This document shows positions 11,634 to 24,292 of a stretch of 64,000 nucleotides of DNA, piece by piece (position 1 is the first letter of the stretch; each line of letters starts with the position of its first letter). The notes beneath the pieces were generated by a model. It did not search any database and was not told the origin of the DNA. It was given only the letters and a program-made list of their open reading frames with translations. Made by a program: the position numbers and the translations under genes. Origin of the DNA: Opeltia flavorubescens (Eukaryota; Ascomycota; Lecanoromycetes; Teloschistales; Teloschistaceae); assembly GCA_000442125.1 (NCBI GenBank), contig KE546968.1, positions 895,932 through 959,931 of the forward strand, written 5' to 3'.

Positions 11634-14600
11634 CCATTCCCCCGGTGCTCCTCCAAAGAACGTGCCCGCCGAAGAAATACCCTTAATAATAGCAGTAAAA
11701 GCGATCTTAAAATTATAAATTATAATATTATAGGTTCGCCCTATAAACTAGTTATACGCCTTAAAGCTTTAAAATTAAAGAAAAAAGCCTAATTAATATT
11801 ATTAAATATCTATATTTAGATAAATTATACGGTCGTTATAAGAAAAAAATATTTATAGTATAACTTTTGTAATAAATTAAGTGGTTGATATCGTTTAGTA
11901 GCTATAATAACTGAGTTTATTATAAAAGAAAATATTATAAATAGGTAGTATATTTATATATACTTTATATAGAAGAAAAAAAGCGATTGGAACCGTATAA
12001 ATTAAGGTATTTAGTTATTGATATACTATTAGTAAGGACTGTTATAATTAAGTAAGATATTTAGATATTATTAGAATATATAGAAAAGTGTATTTACTAG
12101 GTATAAAGAAGTATTATTAACTATATTAAATATTAGAGTTATTACTAGTAAGAATAGCTACCTCTTATATTTAATTATTATATAGATTTTTAAATAGAAT
12201 AAGTATATTAGTTATTAAAATAAAAATTATAGGAGTTAAAAATATACTAGCTTATAATTTTAGGTATTTTAAAGTTATAGAGTTATTTCTAGTAATTAAA
12301 GCTTTTAACTTTTTATTAGATTTAGTTAAAGCTAATTTAGATAGATTTTCCTAGGAATTTTAATTAAAGTTATTATTAGTAGCTATTCTAGCCTTTAAAT
12401 CCTATATTTTTTATAAAAGCTTCTGATTTTATTTTAAAATATTTTTATTTTTTATATAAAATTATTTAGTTAAGTTAATTTATATTTTTATAAATTTTAT
12501 TTTAATTTTAGCTATTTTTTCCGCTTTTTTAATAATTATAGCTTTTAGGTCTTTAACTCTTTATTAAGTCTTTATTTTTTTTAATTCGAGTATTCGGTTG
12601 TAGATTAATTCGTTCTTTAAAATATCTATAAATTTTTAAGTTTATATAGTAGAATTAATTAAAGTTTTTTTCTTTTTTATCTAGAGTTTAGATATATCTC
12701 GAGAATTATTAACTACTTTAAGAGTTTTTACTTGTATCTCGCCTTCGAAATTAAAAATAGCTAGAAAATCTCGTCTTTTTCGATATAGTATAAGGTTATA
12801 GTTAGGTATTATTAGTTTTATAGTTATATTATTCTAGATATCTTTTTAATTATATTTATTTAGGATAAAATAATATTTTCGGAATATTTTTCCTTTTTTA
12901 TTCTAAATATATAATACTTTCTAATATTTTTTAATATAGGATAAAATGCGATTACTTTTTAAGTTAATAATTACCTTTTCGCTTAAATTATTTTTATAGC
13001 CGATTTTATCCTTTATTTTAATTTTTATTCTTATTTTAATATTTTAAGTTAATCTCTTTGTTGGAATAGATTTAAAGGATAGGATTTTAATTTTACGCGT
13101 ATTTAATTAATTATCCTTTAAACTATTTAATTTATTAATATCCTTTTAAGCCTCTTTAACTATATTTTTAACCTATAGGAATTTGTTTATATTTTTAAAT
13201 AAGTTTATTATTTAGTTTAGCTCTTTATTTTTTTAAGCTATATTAGGTTTTAAATAGATTCTAACCTTTAACTTTCTTATATCTATCTTCGTTTTAATAT
13301 ACTTTGCCGCTTTATTTAATATTTTTTATCTTTTATTTAGCTAAGACGAAGACTCTAATAAAAATTTTAATAAAGACTTTAATAACTTAGATAATAAAGA
13401 CTTTAATATTTCCAAAGATAACTTTCTAGCTTTTTTCTTTTCTACTATTTTTAAAAGCGATTATCTAGTTTTAATAGGATTGAATTTCTATTATTTAATT
13501 ACCTTTATAGGCTTTATTACCGGATTTAATATTATTATCCTAAATAGAATAAAAATATTTTACTTTTCTTCTATTAATAGAATAAATGTTTATAATACGA
13601 TTTATAGTTTTTATAGTATATTTATTAATATTGCTTTTTTTTAGTTCCTAGTATCTAATAATAGGTTATTAGCGGTAAGATTTATTAAAAGTATTTCCGA
13701 GGGAAGTAAATTACTACTAGTAAAAATTATAATATAAACTTCGGGAAGCGGTATTAAGGATTTTATAGATTTCTATAAAAGAGCCGAGTTATTTTTAATA
13801 ACCTCTAGTATAGCGGACTTTAAAGGCGTAAATAAATCTTTTATAATATCTAGTTTCTAGAACTAGTACGTATTATAAAAGAAAAAAAAAGAATAAATAA
13901 TTAATCTAACGATATATATACGAAAATAAATTAATATATATAATTAAAAAAAAAGTTTAAATTATTAGAAAAAAATAAAGTAAGGATAAAATCGTGAGAT
14001 ATAAGAATAAAGGAGCTTATTAATATAAAGTTCCTATTTAATATACTATAAATGGTCTATACGCCTAGTAATTACTATTAATAGCTATTCTACTAGTAGT
14101 TAAACTATCCGATTCTTTTAATTTATTTTAAGCTATATTACTTTTAAAGATATCTATATATAGGTTATTATTAATAAGGCGATATTGGTTCGAGCCGCCT
14201 ATAATTAATATTATTCCTTTTTCTAAGCTTTTAATATATTTATATAAGTTTATTATATTTCCTTTTAATTTATCGGACTTTTTTTATACTATACTCGGAG
14301 GTTACTACTAGTAAAACTATTATATAATCTATATATATAGCTTTTAATATTTTTCCTATTTATTTATTATTAAGTTATTTAATTATTATCTATTGAGTAT
14401 ATTTCGGGTTTATCTAGCTTTTTTATTAATAGTATTTTCTTAATAAATTAATAGAATTCTTTATTTAGTCGATTGAAATCGTAAATTATAATATATATTA
14501 TATATTTAAACTTACGCTCTTTTAGGGTATAAATCTATAAATAAATAATATTACTTTTTATTCCTTTTTATTAGTTTAGTAAGCTATTTTTACTACTAGT

Positions 14601-17600
14601 ATTCTTTTATTAGTAAGTAAAAGAAATATAGCCTTTAATAGAATCTACTAGAGTATAATAATATATTTAGAGTATATAATTACTTTATTATAATATTTTT
14701 ATATTTAATTTAATTAATGGCTTTATAGCTAGGTTTTACCGTTTATATTATTTTTTTTTTTTACCCGCTAGAAATTAAATAAATTAACTAAGCCGTTAGA
14801 AATCAATAGCTTTAATTTTTTAATACTATAAGTCCTTTTTATCCTTATAATATATTATTAGGAAAACTAGAAAAAAGGATGTTTATATAAACTGCGGATC
14901 TAGTATATTATTTAGAATATCCTTTTTTATCGAGTCTATCCCTTTTAAATAGTTCTTCTTTTTTTTTTTTTTCTTTTTTCTATTATCCACTCTTTTATTT
15001 TTATTCGAACCTTTTTATTAATAACGGTTATAGTTATTTAGTTAAATTTATCTTTTTAGTAGCTTTCTCGCGGGAGGTATACCCTTATATTATTAATATA
15101 GAATTTACCTTTTAGCTTTTATAACCTAATATTGTTAATTTAGATAGATTTTTGGTTTTTAGAAACTTTAAAGATTATATAGGGTTTTTTTTATCGCGGT
15201 TTTAATTTATAGCTTTTCTATTTATTTTAATTAAGTTTTCGGAGTTATATTAGATCTCCTTTTTATATAGGTTTTTTATTCTTTTTAGTTTTTTCTATTA
15301 GCGCTTCGGCTATTTAAACTCTTTTTTTTAATGTTTTTTTTTTAATTTTATTAATTTTTACTAATCGTGCTTTATAATTAGATTTTTTAATTATTATAAA
15401 TATTTCTCGATACTCTTTATATTTTATTATATCCTTTTAGATAGTTATTCTAAGGATATTTTTAAACTCGTTAAACTCTAGTATATATTTTAGATTATAA
15501 TCTAATAATAATTAAGTAGACGAAAATTTAAATAATTTAATTAAATAGGTATTAATTAAATTAATTACCTTTTTTAGTATAATATTCTATATAAAAATAT
15601 TTATAGGCGAATATTATAGAATCGCTTAGAAAACTTTTAATATTAACTGCACGTAACGTTCTATAAGGCCTATTAACGATAGGTAAGAGACCGGAGTAAA
15701 TATTTATCGAACCTCGTTTTTATTTAACTTCTTTATAAACGTATCTTTAAAATACGATCTATTATTATAGTAGAAGGCCCGAGGTTATTTAAAAGGTTTT
15801 ACTATTTTTTATTTAATAAATTTAATAGTATTAATTATAATCGCTTAGATTAATATAGTCGCGAATATATATTTTATAAAGTAGTCTACTATAATATAAA
15901 TAAATTTTAATTTATTTTTTAATATTAGTATAAAGGGTCCGATAAAATCGATCCCTATAAAATTTAAGGGTTGTATTAATACTACTAGTAAAAGATTTTA
16001 AATAGATTATAAAAGCCCGAGTATTTAATACTTCGAATATATATAATAATATTATTTTATATTTTTATAGCGAGTCGGTTAAAAGAACCTATTAATGGAT
16101 TTTTAAAAAATAATATTAGTTATAAAATATCCGTAAATATTATATAAGAGGAATAAAATATAGGATACCTCCTTTTTATAAATATACCTATTTAATTTCC
16201 TATTTCTTTTACGATATACTAATATTAGTCTTTAACCTTTTTATTTAATGATAATATATTATTCAACCTTTAATTTCGTAATTTTATAAAGTATTTAAGT
16301 TAATAGTGTTTATAGTTTTACTAGTAGTATTTTCTAGCTTTTAAAGACTTTAAATTCGATAATCGCTTAATATTATAGATTATTGACCTATTCTTTATAA
16401 TAGTTGATTAGCTTTTAGTTTTTATAAGGTATATTTAGTTCCTTATTACTATTAGTAAAAACTTCGGCTGTTTTTTAGTCGTCTTCTATTATAAAGGTAG
16501 TTATATCGACTTTTAGCTTAGAGGCTAGTATTACAAGATTACTATTAAAGCGTAATAGGCTATTTATTATAGTAATATCTTTTTTTAATATATAATATAT
16601 ATTTAAATTATACTTTAAGAGTGCTAATTATTATTTTATAATCTTTCCTATTATATCCTCTAATTTAAACGTTTTTAATAACGTTTAATAATCCGTATAT
16701 AATATTATTAGGTAATCGGTTCCTTTAATAAACTATTAAGACTTTTATAATAACTTTACTACCGCTAGCGACTTTTTTTTAATTATATAATACTGAGTTT
16801 ATATTTTAATAAAAAAAAACGATATAAATATTATAACGTATATATAAATTAATAGATTTTTTTTTAGAATTATTCTAATAGATTAATCCTTTAATTAGAA
16901 AAGTATTATACCGGCTCCCGTTTTCAAGGTATCTATTAATAGGTAGTACTAGCGGTTTAGATTACTACTAGTAAGGGTATTCTTATATATTAATATTTTT
17001 AAATTATTAAAAACCTTTTAATACTTTAAAGTTTATTTAAACTCTATTATAACTTTTTAAATATTTTATTTACTGTTAATCTTAATTATAGTAGATTTTT
17101 CGATAATAGCTATCTTTAAAAAGATTATTTTATCTATTCGTCTAGGGAGATACGCTTGTAAGAATAAAAGGCTATTATAAAATTTTACTAGTTCCTCCTT
17201 TATTATAGGTACAGGCCACTCCTTATATATACGTATTTTTTTTTTAGATAGTTATAATCTATATATATTCTTTTAATATTCTAAAATTCCTATCTTTTCG
17301 ATAAAGAAATAATACTTTATAGAATTTATTATTAGTTTTACCTATATTTATTGAGGAAAGTAATAATTATATAAAAAAGATATTAGATTACCGATAGTTA
17401 TAGCTCCTTTTATATTATTATTAATAAAATAATTAAATATAATAATATCTAGTATAGTATCGCTTAAAGCGGGTTTATTATTCGGGCTTAAAATATTAGA
17501 CGTTATAATATCTTTAAGGCGAGTATAAGTCTTTAGTCCGCTTGTATATCTTTAGCCTATAATAAGATAGTAGAATTATTCTAAGGCCGTTGAAATTCCT

Positions 17601-20600
17601 AACTTATAGGTATAGGGGAGAAATATTTTAATTATTTAATATTTATTTAGGCCGTTATATTTAAATATAATTTTAACCTATATTTAAATAATTATTTATA
17701 GTACTAGCTCTATTTTTTTTATAAAATAGTTCGATTTAATTATTACTTTATTTAATTTATAAAAGATATATACTATTTATAACCCTTTTATTTCTTTTTT
17801 TAAAACGAACCGGGTTCTTGCGGTTTATAGTAAGTTATATTATATTAATACTCCAGCTTTAATAAGTTTCGGGAGTATTTTTTTTTATTATTAGACTTTT
17901 TTCGTAGAATATAATATAGGTCTTACTACCCGCGGGATATAATTTTTATATATTAGTATTTAATATTAAATAAAGTCCGTTTAAAGTATTTCTAATAGAT
18001 TTATAATAAATAAGTTTTTTTAGGTTATTATTAGTAGTTTTGCGGCTTTAATATTTTTTTTAATTATAGCTATTTCTTTAATAAGCTCCGGATACTTAGT
18101 AATCTATTTTTTAAAATCCGTTAGTATTTTAGTTAATATTTTTTGATAATACGCTTTAAGCCTTTTTATAGTTAGGAATCCTAATCTTTCGATATTAAAT
18201 CTATTATTATTTTCGTTAATTTCTACTATAAAACCTTCTCCTTTTTTTTATATCTATAATAGGACTCGATCCTTTAGATAGTATTTAAGCTGTAAAGAGT
18301 TTAATTATTTTATTTTATTTTTAATTAAAAATCTAGTGCGCTTTTTTTTATTTTTAAATATTGTTGCTATTTTTGATAGTTTTTTTTTATTATTATAATT
18401 TTAAAAGTCCGGTAGAAGTTTTATCGGTAGTAGTTTATTAATAAGATCTTTATTACCCTTTTATTTAAATATTTTACTTGTAGTTTATATACCCGCACTC
18501 CTTTTAATATTTACTTTTAAAGTACTTTTAATTCTTTACTGTATTTGGAGGCGGTCGAGTAATATTAAAATAAGTCGGAAGAAATACTACGGCTCTTTTA
18601 AATTTATAATTTCCGTTTTATATATTTTGTAAATAGTTGCTTTAACTTTTTCTTTTTTTTAGTTATTTTAAAGCTATACCTGCTTTAAATAGGAGACACC
18701 CTTGTTTAATAACGGTTCGGTATTTTCCGTATTCTCTAGATATTTTCTTTTAGCTGTAGATTTTAAATTATCTACGACTAACGTTTATTTAAATAATCGG
18801 GGTAATCTTCGTTTAATTAAGATTTAGCCTTTATTTTTTAAAGTATCTTTTTATAGTTATTCTATTTTTGATTTTATAAATACTTGATTATTTTATTAAA
18901 GATAATATTATATCTTTCCTTTTTATTATATTCGAAGTCGTTAAGTTTTTCCTTTTTAAGATTGATATTTTAAAGGTTATAGCTTTTGATAAAGAAAACC
19001 TTTAGTATATAAGATTATATTAATTTTATATATTTTAATTTTTAATAAATTCTATATAAATCCGTAATCTAATAAGAATCGTTGGTATAAAATCCGATTC
19101 TATTTATACTCTTTAATTATAGTTTTTTAAAAATTATTAAATATATTATTTTCTTTAAAATTATTTAAAGTTAAATTACTTTAAATACTCTAGTAACTAT
19201 AATAAGGATTTTTGTATATTTTGGTAGAGATTATATATCGCTATTTATAATCCTAATTTTTATATACTAGTTGCGTACTAAAATATAATTAAGTTATTAG
19301 GCGATTTATATATTAATAAGATATAATATAGTTTTTAGGTTAATTAGTGATTTTTTAATGAGAAATTCCTAGCTTAAATTCTTTTATAGTTGGAGTAACG
19401 CTATAGTATAAAAATTCCCTTTTATAGATATTTTTATTTGTTTAATATTTTATTATTGTTATCGGGATTTTAAAAGTTTCGCGGCGAATTAATAGGAATT
19501 TTTAACTATATTTTTTTAAAATTTATCGACTATTTCGATAGAGTATACTTTATTAGTATTAAAATTAATTATTTTAATTATTTTAATATTTTTAAAGAAA
19601 CGAGTTTTTTTTATAATTTTTTTTTAATTTGGATTTACTTTTAAATAAATAGCTTTCGTTAAGCTAGTTCTCCTTTTTAGGTTAAAGTATAGAAATTAAA
19701 TAAACGATAATTTAATAGTTGTATCGCGGATAAAAGTTTTTATATTCTATAGTTTTTATTTTATTATTCCTTTTGGCTTTAATAGAGGTGGTGTTTTGTA
19801 TAAAGCCCTTTTTTTACTTTTCGCCTCCTTCTAGAATAATGCTTCGATAATTGGTAGTAAGTATTTATAAAATTTTAAGGATAATATAGGTGCGTAAAAT
19901 AGTAATGGTTGTATTTTTATAGGTATTAGTCGAATATTATAAAAAGGTAATTTTGGAGCTATTTAAAGCTTTTTTTATAGGTTTTTAATTTATTTACGTG
20001 GCTCGTTTTTATTATTATTGTTTTTATTTAAGTTCACTTTCTTTATAGTTTTTTTAGAAGCTGTATAAGCTTTATTCTTTATATTTTATATAGACGCCTT
20101 TACTACGAAAAATTCTTTAATTAATATCTCTTTATTATTTATATTTTAGGATTTTAGTAATAACGGCTATTTATTTATAAATTTATTTCTATACCCTTTT
20201 ACTATTACCGCCGCTGTAATAGTCGGTTGTTTATAATTATTCTATTACCGGCTGCTATTTAATAAAGGGGTATTATTAGGGTTTATTAGTATAAATAGGT
20301 TCAAGTATTATTATTATTTATTATTTCTTTATTAAAATTCCTTTTTTATATAATTCTATTTTTTTTTGAGTATTAGAGGATTTACGTAATTTTTTACCGA
20401 ATATCCAGATTTTATATATTTAAAATATATATACTATTATCTTTCTATACTATTTAAGTATTATTATAGGATAGGGATACTATTTATAATACTTTGTTAT
20501 TAGCCGTTAGTACTAGGTATTTATTAGTTTAAGCTTGTATTATTCTAGTAGGTTCTATTTAAATAGTTATTACTCTAATTATTTTATATACCCTCTTATA

Positions 20601-22306
20601 TTAATATATTTTTTATATTAAGATTTCTATCGGTAATATTTATTCTATTTAGGCGTTATTATAGGAGATAATTTCTTGTATTTAATCTATTATTATTGAT
20701 TAATAGATTTTTTACCTATTTTATTATAATTATAAGTAGTTCCGCTATTATTTAAAACTCGGGGGCGAGCCTTTTATATAAGCTAGTTTTCTTTTACTGG
20801 ACTGTTTTTTATAGCCCGTTTTCTAATACGCCTCGGATCGCGCTATAGGCTTTTTTAATAGTTCTTTTCTCAGGTTTATTTTAGGAGAAGATGCTTCCCG
20901 CTAATCTTCTAGACTATTTATTATCTAATATATTGATAAGACGAGTAGTAATTGTTTTTTATATCTTAAGTAGTAATTCCTAAACGATTTTTTTAGCTTC
21001 CTTAAATAGTTATTCTATCTATCTTTTATTTTACTTTAATTCTATAAGCCGAATTATTGTTTATTTTATTCCGCTAATATATTTTTAAGGAGGAAATCTT
21101 TTAATAAATCTTTTAAAAAAATTTTTAAAACTTTAATAGGTTTTTATATTCTATTTAAATATTTATAATTATATTTTTCCTTTTAATTTAATATTAAAGA
21201 ATATATATTTATTCTTTTTATTATCGCTATATTAATAGCGTATCGCGATTTATTTAAAGTTAAACTTTTTAATTTATTTTTAAAAATTCTTATTCTATTT
21301 ATTTAAGAAGTCTAGTAATTTGAAATCGGATATTATTAATATTTTAGAAGGCAGGTATTCTACTACTAGTAATTTTTTAGTATTTGAATGAAAATTTTCC
21401 GACTTTAAAGTCGGGGTAGTAGTAATATTATAGGGGGTAGAAAATTAAAATTTAATTAGCGAAAATAGTTTTAATAGTATCCTTTAGTTTATAAACCTTA
21501 TTAGTAGTATATTTAGAAAGGATTATAGTAAGGGTAGTTCTAGTAAAATAGATTATAAAGGTAAGTTTATAGGTTAAAATACTATTAGGAGTTGTATATT
21601 TAAACTTTCGGGTACTAGTAATTAAAGATTCTATTAGTTTTAATTTTTTAATTTATTATTAAACTTTTACTTATTTTTATTGATATTATTCTTTAATAAT
21701 AATTCTTGTGCCTTTTATATTTAACGTTTAGTAGTACTTATAGAAGGNTACGTAATAAACTAGCTAAGATTTTAATTTAATAAATTATTTTTTCTACCTT
21801 TTTATATTAAAGGGAATGGTATAAAATCGTTATTCTCTAATATTAATTTAATATATAAATTTAGGGATAAAAATAGGGTTAAGACTATCTTAGCTATTTT
21901 AATATTCTAAGCGCTTTTTTTTTTATTATTTTTTTTTTTATTACTAATCCTTTTTTTAGAACCGTATAAATAATAAATTAGTATAGGTATTTTTTAATAA
22001 AAGAAATAAGAACTTGTTTACTAGTATATTTATAATAGTATATTTTTATTATTATCTTATATAAAATCCCGCACGTTATTTTATATATAATTAATCTAGT
22101 AGCTATTATATATTAGTACCGGTAGTGATTTCGTTTATTAATAATATTCTTTATAGGCTGGTAGCAGCGTTCTTTATAAGTATTCGTCTTATATTTAGTA
22201 GATTACTGATAGTATTTCTTATCGGCGAGATTGAATAGTTATAGTTTCGATAGTTTAATTATAAATTAATTGATTAAAAAAGATCCCGTGTAGTAGTTCA
22301 CCAGAA

Positions 22307-22430
22307 TAATAGCTCGAATGCGATATAGTATAGAAACCAGTGTTATTCGTGTATGTAAGAAGCTAAGAGCTAATTTACCGATGGTGGCTATTTGTATCAA
22401 AACGCACTAAGTCCGCCGCACCTGCCTACA
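22307..22430 (-). repeat. Right 124-bp LTR (5' LTR of the minus-strand element)
   Basis: Partner of 11510-11633 with the same length and ordinary composition. The primer-binding-site-like stretch begins three bases inside it on the minus strand. Confidence 0.75.
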
Positions 22431-23019
22431 ACAGGCAGTTGTACCCGCCTGACAGCTCTAATGGCGCGAAGAAATGGCCCAAGCTTCGGGGCTGAAACTG
22501 ATTGATAATCGCTCTGTGCTCGTATTCAGGTGAGAAGCTACAGCTAACCTTCCTGATTTGGCAGCATAACAGATACCTGAGCTAGAATATCTGACAAGAG
22601 ACGATGGTCTGTTGCCCAACCTCTGGCTGGTGCATTCTCGGAGTGGCCGAGACGTTCACACCCATACCAAGCTCACCAAGCTCACCCAAAATCTTGCGCT
22701 TATGGTTCAGGACAAATACTCCATTTACGGAATTCAGCTTCTGTGTCACATGTTGCCTTGATTGTACACCAAAACATTCGAAGTGAGAATCACGTCTGCA
22801 GAGATAGCCACAAAAATAGACTTCTCGCCTTACTCGACATGGATTCTGTTTTCCCCTGGTCAGGTTGTCGACGTCTCTTCCAAGGTATAAGATCGCCAGT
22901 CCCTCTGATTTGATTTTACCCTTGTAGTCTTTGATAGAACTCCAATCATTCTGAAAGTAACTTCACGTTTCCTAACTCTTCAATTGCATAAACAATACTA
23001 GAAAATATCCGCTCATCTC
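22431..23019. other. Intergenic with a possible orphan exon at 22573-22761
   Basis: After a good acceptor-like AACAG, the frame 22573-22761 (+) stays open for 62 codons and reads like protein (LTQNLALMVQDKYSIYGIQL near its end) before a TGA. No partner exon could be found. The LTR element ends 0.14 kb upstream, so this may be the tail of a gene cut off by the insertion, or chance. The rest is promoter space for the gene starting at 23020. Confidence 0.3.
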
Positions 23020-24292
23020 ATGGAAGAATCGACAACAGCGGATCGGGGTATGAATGACCACAGCCCTGATGGCCACAGAGACTTGCATAACTTTATCCAT
23101 GATCCCAAGAAAACAGTCACTACCTACCTCGCTGGTAGCCTTGCACCTCAAGATCCTGGCCTACCACCAAAGCTGAATGAACATCATCAAAATCCCCATC
23201 TACCGCAGGATCAGTATCCGGGTTACAACAGTCAGGAGTTTCAGGAACCCCCGCAGAGCCACTTCATCTATGCGCAGCCAGCTCCTCAGCGACCTCCATC
23301 GGCGTTCAACGGCAACCAGACCTCACATCAGCTGGGACCGCAAATTCCTGAGCAGTATAACGGAGAAGGGATCAACTCAAACCTTCCCTTCCGCCCCTTT
23401 TCCTCAAATGCAAATGGTTTCAATCAGAATCCTTTGCCATATCCAGGAACTGTTCCTCCAACACAAGGCAGCTATCCTGAGATCTCACAGCAGCTTCCCT
23501 ATCAAAAAACAGCATTGGCCACCCCGAGTCCAAATCTGACCCCCTATCCGCCAACTCCAGAAGACAGGCCTCAGTCGCGGATCGGTCCAGCACCCCCACC
23601 GGCCAACATTCAGAACTCTACCGTCTCTTCATCACGTACATACCATAGACTAGTGACCGAATACGAGACATTGAGATATATCTACTATGCGGCAACAATT
23701 AGTAAGTTATGTGCATGTATCCTTCCTCCATCAACTTCTACTTCCCTAAAAAAGCCCTATCTGCCTGAAAGCTTACCTTATCTGCAAACGATCGTCGTCA
23801 GAAGCTAATAAATACCTGCTACCAGACAACAAACAACCCACAGAACTTGCACCGCTCGTGCGCAGCCTCTTGACCGTCTCTCGAGATATTTGGAATCTCC
23901 GTTACACCCGCTCTGCCGAATTTGCTTACTCCACTACAGCCACGGAACAGCTCATCAACGGATGGAAAGCCCAGTATGAGTATTGGTCCGATGTGCTCGA
24001 GGACTTGTCGGATCCACTGTTTGTTGTCACACAAGCTGCCCCATCAGCGGCTGTGCAATTTGCTGGATTACTTGGGGAAGACTTCGAAGAGGAGAAGCCC
24101 GCTGTAGTGAAGAAGAAGGCAGTTAAGAAAGCTGCTCCTGCGGAGGAGGCGACGGCAGATGAAGCTGAGGCACCGGTAGTCAAGAAGAAGAAGAAAGTCG
24201 TTAAGAAAGCAGCCGTTGCGGAGGAAGAGGATGAGGAAAAACGAGTTGTGAAGAAGAAGAAAGTCAAGAAAGCTGCTGCTGCTGCTGAATAA
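23020..24292 (+). CDS. Pro/Gln-rich protein with a helical middle and Lys/Ala repeat tail; unknown
   Basis: Two exons, 23020-23701 and 23802-24292, with a 100-nt intron (GTAAGT...TCAG), giving 390 residues. Splicing joins ...YYAATI to KANKYLLPD, which restores one frame. Residues 1-215 are low-complexity, rich in Pro, Gln, Asn and His. Residues about 216-310 look folded and helical, with several aromatic residues (RDIWNLRYTRSAEFAYS, WKAQYEYWSDVL). Residues about 320-390 are imperfect repeats of VVKKKxVKKAA separated by Glu/Ala stretches, a highly basic tail. No signal peptide or membrane segment is visible. The layout suggests a nuclear or nucleic-acid-associated scaffold, but that is inference from composition and I recognise no named domain. 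Confidence 0.7.

Larger units (their letters stand above)
11510..22430 (-). mobile_element. Decayed 10.9-kb Ty3/Gypsy-like LTR element with 124-bp LTRs
   Basis: The element lies on the minus strand. Its ends are 124-bp direct repeats (11510-11633 and 22307-22430) with ACAG outside each (11506-11509 and 22431-22434). Just inside the right repeat, read on the minus strand, is a primer-binding-site-like TGGTGAACTACTACACGGG. Just inside the left repeat is a polypurine tract (GGGGGAATGG on the minus strand). Traces in order on the minus strand are a CCHC-type gag stretch near 20.35 kb, reverse transcriptase at about 17.2-17.7 kb, an integrase zinc region near 16.1 kb and an integrase core at about 15.7-16.0 kb (FIGIDFIGPF readable). 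About 3 kb after the integrase (11.7-14.7 kb) is unassigned, with a Lys-rich coiled-coil-like stretch near 12.4-12.9 kb. It is whole in extent but broken by very many RIP-type changes. One unresolved base lies at 21748. Confidence 0.75.

Noticed and set aside
14190-14212. GGTTCGAGCC, a B-box-like sequence suggesting a tRNA
   Set aside because: No matching stems for a T-arm or acceptor on either side; lies in RIP-degraded retroelement DNA.
11510-22430. Idea that the 124-bp repeats are a host segmental duplication or attachment sites
   Set aside because: Primer-site-like and polypurine-like stretches directly inside them, flanking ACAG and retroelement traces between them fit LTRs better.
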